A stretch of 64,000 nucleotides of DNA from Natronomonas pharaonis DSM 2160 (lineage in GTDB: Archaea; Halobacteriota; Halobacteria; Halobacteriales; Haloarculaceae). The notes below the pieces were generated by a model. That model did not search any database and was not told where the DNA came from. It saw only the letters and a program-made list of their open reading frames with translations. Positions 61,131 through 64,000 of this stretch are shown piece after piece. Each line of letters opens with the position of its first letter. Position 1 is the first letter of the stretch. The stretch spans positions 124,001 through 188,000 of the forward strand of contig NC_007426.1 of assembly GCF_000026045.1 (NCBI RefSeq), read 5' to 3'. The position numbers were made by a program, and so were the translations under genes.

Positions 61131-64000
61131 TCAGAGCCCGGCGAAGACGGCGACTCGGCTAGCGAGACTGAACGTGACTAGCCCGCCGGCAGCTACCATT
61201 CCGAGGAAGCCAGTCAGCTGTCCGAAGCTGGTGACGAGGCTGCCACCGTAGTCCTGCTGTGTCTCCTCGGCTGCACCGGTCTCCTCGGATTCGTCGCCGG
61301 CATCACCGCTTTCCGACCCGTCTGCATCGAACTCGACGTCCAGTTCTAGTTCGAACCAGTTGGTTCCTGATTCGGTGACCGGAAGCTCAAGCTGGGAGTC
61401 GATAATCGTGTCACCGGTTGTATCATCGACGAGGAACTCATTGTCCACGAGCGTCGCGGAGCCAGAGTCGTCGCTGAAGGAGCCGTCACCGCTAAGAGCA
61501 CCGCTGTCGCCAGTTGTCGTATCGATTTCGAAGCTGAACGTCGTGTCCGGGTCCCCACCGACGGCGACTTCGAGTTCACCGGTTGCCGTCATCTCACCGG
61601 TTTCTTCGTTGATTTCACCCGAAAGACCGTCGGGTGCGCTGACTTCGGCTTCAACGCCTGAATCAGTCACGAGCGTCGGGAACACCGTCTGCTCTGATTC
61701 CCACGTACCGTCGTCGATTGTGCCGACGATTCGGATGTGACTGTCGTCGTCACCCTGTACTGGGAAGGCAAGTCCCTCCTCAATGGCTTGGTCTTCGCCG
61801 TCCTCGGCAAAGGAGATGAACCCGCCTTGGCTGTGAGCGACAAAGGACTCACCGTCGACTTCGACCTCAGCGGGTTCCGCTGCCGACTCACCGCTGGTGG
61901 ATTCGTCATCGTCAGACGCTTCGGCGGCCGACTGTTCCGGGTCGTCCTCTTTGTCGGCCTCGTCTTCGTCTTCCGCAGCCGCTGTGTCCGGTGTTTCACC
62001 TTCTTCGATATCGACGCTGAGTTCGAGTTCGAGCCAGTTTTCACCCGGAGAGGTCGCCGGAAGGTCAAGCACTGTATCGATCGTATCGTCGCCGCTCTCG
62101 TCGGAAACGAGGTACTCATTATCGACCACGGTAACGGACCCGCCGTCGGCATCGAGGTCTCCGCTTCCGTCGAGCGCACCGCTTCCGTCAGTGGTAAGTT
62201 CGACATCGAAACTGAAGCTCCCGGCGTCAGGGATAGTCACAGTCAGGGTTCCTTCCACGGTCATGTAATCGCTTTCGGGGTCGAGTTCACCCTCCAGACC
62301 GTCCGGAACAGACACCTCGGCTGTGATGCCGTCTGCATCGAGGTCCGGGAAGTCGACCGATGTCGAACGCCACGTGTCGCCGTTGTAGGTTCCTTCGACT
62401 TCGATTGCGCCGTCGTCATCGCCTTCCGCAGGGAGCTCAAGGCCCTCCTCGCGGGCAGTCTCGACGTCGTCGGGCTCAGAGAAGGAGATGAAACCGCCTT
62501 GGCTCGTTACGGAAACCGTATCGGCTCCCTCTGCATCTTCAGCCTCGTCGTCATCCGCCTCGACGACGACCTCGGCGCTTGCAGTATCGTCTTCCGTTTC
62601 TATTTCAGCGGTGTGTTCTCCAACGTCGTCTGTGCTGGTCTCCCAATCGAAGAAGACGGAAGCCTCTTCCTCAACGTCGAGGGTGACCGATTCTGTCATC
62701 GAGTCGTCGCCGACTGACAACACAACATCCTGTGTGCCCGCGCCGTCACCGACGTTTTCGATTGTGGCGACGATTTCGGCCGTTTCACCGGCGGTAACCT
62801 CATCCCCGACGAGGATGGCTTCTAACGCGGGGTCGCCAGCTTCGAGCGCGATATCGCGTTCGGTGGTCTCGTCTTCCTCAATTTCGACTTCAACTGTCGT
62901 CTCGTAGTAGCCATCCGCGTCGACCGCAAGGTCGTACGTACCAACAGGGAGGTCGAACGCATACGAGCCGTCCTCATCGGTTTGGGTTGCATCCAGCTCG
63001 TCGACAACGTTCACATCCGCGTTAGCTATCGGGTCGCCGGCTTCTGATTCGACAGTGCCTTCGACGGAGCCGGTCGGAACGTCAGTGTCGGTTATTTCGA
63101 TATCAAGCGGCAGCTCAATCCAGTTTTCACCTTCCTCCGTCGAAGGGAGCCCCAGTCCGCTGTCGACGGTACTGTCGCCGGTCGTGTCCTCAACGAGGAA
63201 CTCGTTGTCGACGACGGTCACTGCACCGCCGTCGTCGGCGATATCACCACTACCGGACAACGCATTGCTGTCGTCTGTCAGCGAGGCTATCTCAAACTCG
63301 AAGGACGTATCCTCGTCGTTGTCGATGACGACCCGGAACTCACCCTCGGCGGTCATGTGGTCAGCGTCCTCATCAATGTCGCCGTACAGTTTCTCGTCGA
63401 CGTACACGTCAACATCCATGCCGCTGGCCTCAAGCGTGGGGAACGAAACTTCTGTCGACTGCCACGAGCCGTCGTCGAATATCTCGCCACGTATCTGGAT
63501 CGGGGTTTCGTCGTCACTCCGAGCCGGGAACTCAACGCCCTCCTCGCGGGCGTCAGCCTCAGTCTCTTCGTTGAAGGCGACGAATCCACCCTGACTCACC
63601 GCAGTGAATTCACCGACCTGCGGTCCGTCCGGCCCGCTTGGCCCGTCGTCTTCGAGTTCGTCAACGATGTCGACTTTCCCGTGGCCCCACCAGACATCGT
63701 CGCCATCATACGACTCCAGTTCGGTCGTGCCGTGCCACATCTGTGAGTCGTCCGTGACATCTATTTCAGCAGTCTCGCCCGCGTAATCGCTGAGGGACGC
63801 AAACTCAAGCGTGACGAGCGTGACGTTCATATCGGGCGAGGCTTCGCCGTCCGCGACCTCAGCAATCATCTCGTCGTACGCGTTTTCGAAAGCGTTGGGA
63901 TTCCATTCAACCGACACGGTACCATTGTCCTGCTCTACGTCGAGGTCTTCATCCTCCGCGAGGAACGACTCGGCGCTGTCGAAGACGAGTATTTCATCGT
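61131..64000 (-). CDS. Large surface protein with three repeats of an unrecognised domain (N-terminus outside window)
   Basis: The frame is open to the right edge; at least 955 residues are present. An in-frame GTG at 63917 is used here as residue 1 for numbering only. Three related domains of about 170 residues occupy 106-275, 470-638 and 694-863; each begins with SQGGF(V/I)(A/S)F and contains LSGSGD/ALDGSGD, TVVDNE(F/Y)LV and a final NWxELxLDxE. Between copies 1 and 2 are a carboxypeptidase-regulatory-like domain (284-358, GSVEGTVESEAGDPIANADV) and a CARDB-like domain (about 366-455). The C-terminus ends in a hydrophobic helix (about 901-920) with no PGF-type signal seen. A very acidic linker separates copies 2 and 3. 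Probably a cell-surface or secreted, membrane-anchored protein. Confidence 0.85.
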   Translation of the reverse strand, partial: DEILVFDSAESFLAEDEDLDVEQDNGTVSVEWNPNAFENAYDEMIAEVADGEASPDMNVTLVTLEFASLSDYAGETAEIDVTDDSQMWHGTTELESYDGDDVWWGHGKVDIVDELEDDGPSGPDGPQVGEFTAVSQGGFVAFNEETEADAREEGVEFPARSDDETPIQIRGEIFDDGSWQSTEVSFPTLEASGMDVDVYVDEKLYGDIDEDADHMTAEGEFRVVIDNDEDTSFEFEIASLTDDSNALSGSGDIADDGGAVTVVDNEFLVEDTTGDSTVDSGLGLPSTEEGENWIELPLDIEITDTDVPTGSVEGTVESEAGDPIANADVNVVDELDATQTDEDGSYAFDLPVGTYDLAVDADGYYETTVEVEIEEDETTERDIALEAGDPALEAILVGDEVTAGETAEIVATIENVGDGAGTQDVVLSVGDDSMTESVTLDVEEEASVFFDWETSTDDVGEHTAEIETEDDTASAEVVVEADDDEAEDAEGADTVSVTSQGGFISFSEPDDVETAREEGLELPAEGDDDGAIEVEGTYNGDTWRSTSVDFPDLDADGITAEVSVPDGLEGELDPESDYMTVEGTLTVTIPDAGSFSFDVELTTDGSGALDGSGDLDADGGSVTVVDNEYLVSDESGDDTIDTVLDLPATSPGENWLELELSVDIEEGETPDTAAAEDEDEADKEDDPEQSAAEASDDDESTSGESAAEPAEVEVDGESFVAHSQGGFISFAEDGEDQAIEEGLAFPVQGDDDSHIRIVGTIDDGTWESEQTVFPTLVTDSGVEAEVSAPDGLSGEINEETGEMTATGELEVAVGGDPDTTFSFEIDTTTGDSGALSGDGSFSDDSGSATLVDNEFLVDDTTGDTIIDSQLELPVTESGTNWFELELDVEFDADGSESGDAGDESEETGAAEETQQDYGGSLVTSFGQLTGFLGMVAAGGLVTFSLASRVAVFAGL
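61329..61838 (-). repeat. Domain repeat copy 3 of the surface protein
   Basis: Encodes residues 694-863 of the numbering used for the surface protein. It starts HSQGGFISFAEDG and ends NWFELELDVEF. Best conserved core: ATLVDNEFLVDDTTGD. Confidence 0.8.
62004..62510 (-). repeat. Domain repeat copy 2 of the surface protein
   Basis: Encodes residues 470-638: TSQGGFISFSEPDD to NWLELELSVDIE. It follows the CARDB-like domain. Confidence 0.8.
63093..63602 (-). repeat. Domain repeat copy 1 of the surface protein
   Basis: Encodes residues 106-275: AVSQGGFVAFNEET to NWIELPLDIEI. It is followed by the carboxypeptidase-regulatory-like domain. Confidence 0.8.

Overview
The window is chromosomal DNA from a halophilic archaeon of class Halobacteria. 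The evidence is a GC-rich sequence (low sixties per cent by eye), strongly acidic predicted proteins, archaeal information-processing genes (aRF1, aEF1A, eIF1A, L15e, S10, Hef, RPA-type OB protein, doublet histone, archaeal CCA enzyme, SepF), twin-arginine lipoprotein signals (R-R plus a lipobox Cys), AT-rich promoter elements about 25-30 nt upstream of start codons, and CTAG that is visibly scarce. The genus cannot be fixed from sequence alone; a Natronomonas-like organism is plausible.

Layout. 1-9.9 kb: end of an AIR-synthase-like gene, L15e, Rio2 kinase, a metal-related group (DUF411 lipoprotein, NikR, and further on a Zn/Cd-type P-ATPase), a PQQ-type sugar dehydrogenase lipoprotein, an amidase, and an orphan N4-cytosine methyltransferase resembling the haloarchaeal CTAG methylase. 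10-17.6 kb: UbiA-family prenyltransferase, a detached A-type ATP synthase subunit D, a WS/DGAT-like acyltransferase, aRF1, then divergent serA/serB. 17.6-23.7 kb: small membrane and lipoprotein genes, a methionine block metY-metX-metY with paralogous ends, and 6-phosphogluconate dehydrogenase. 23.8-26.9 kb: valS with an unusual leader, DUF6360. 27-29.8 kb: a lower-GC accessory patch beside tRNA-Phe, holding a TnpB-only IS200/IS605-family element that has truncated a winged-helix gene, and an unknown zinc-ribbon gene. 30-41.6 kb: ACT-domain protein/homoserine dehydrogenase, aEF1A/S10, tRNA-Ala, glucose-6-phosphate dehydrogenase of the Azf type, NadM, DUF309, tRNA-Arg, the RPA/histone/histone-deacetylase cluster, CCA enzyme, tRNA-Asn, a secreted matrixin-like metalloprotease, and an intron-containing tRNA(CAT). 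41.6-42.4 kb: a structured non-coding stretch and a small orphan CRISPR array. 42.4-64 kb: an unknown membrane protein, CBS protein/glyS, tandem CPA2 antiporters, eIF1A, Hef, zinc-ribbon autoantigen-type protein, PUA protein, SepF, DnaJ, SppA, PUA/NAC/TrmI operon, type 2 IPP isomerase, and the C-terminal part of a large surface protein built from three copies of an unrecognised domain of about 170 residues.

How genes work together. serA and serB supply serine; hom, metX and the two metY genes run homoserine to homocysteine; azf and gnd together give an oxidative pentose phosphate route; aEF1A, S10, aRF1, eIF1A, L15e, valS, glyS and CCA enzyme serve translation; RPA, histone, HDAC-family enzyme and Hef handle chromatin and repair.

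The most unusual signal is upstream of valS: a promoter placed so that the transcript would start at or near an 11-codon ORF containing two adjacent rare GTA valine codons, with mutually exclusive stem-loops overlapping those codons. This has the form of a leader-peptide attenuator, which would be noteworthy in an archaeon. No cas genes or obvious defence island accompany the CRISPR array within the window.
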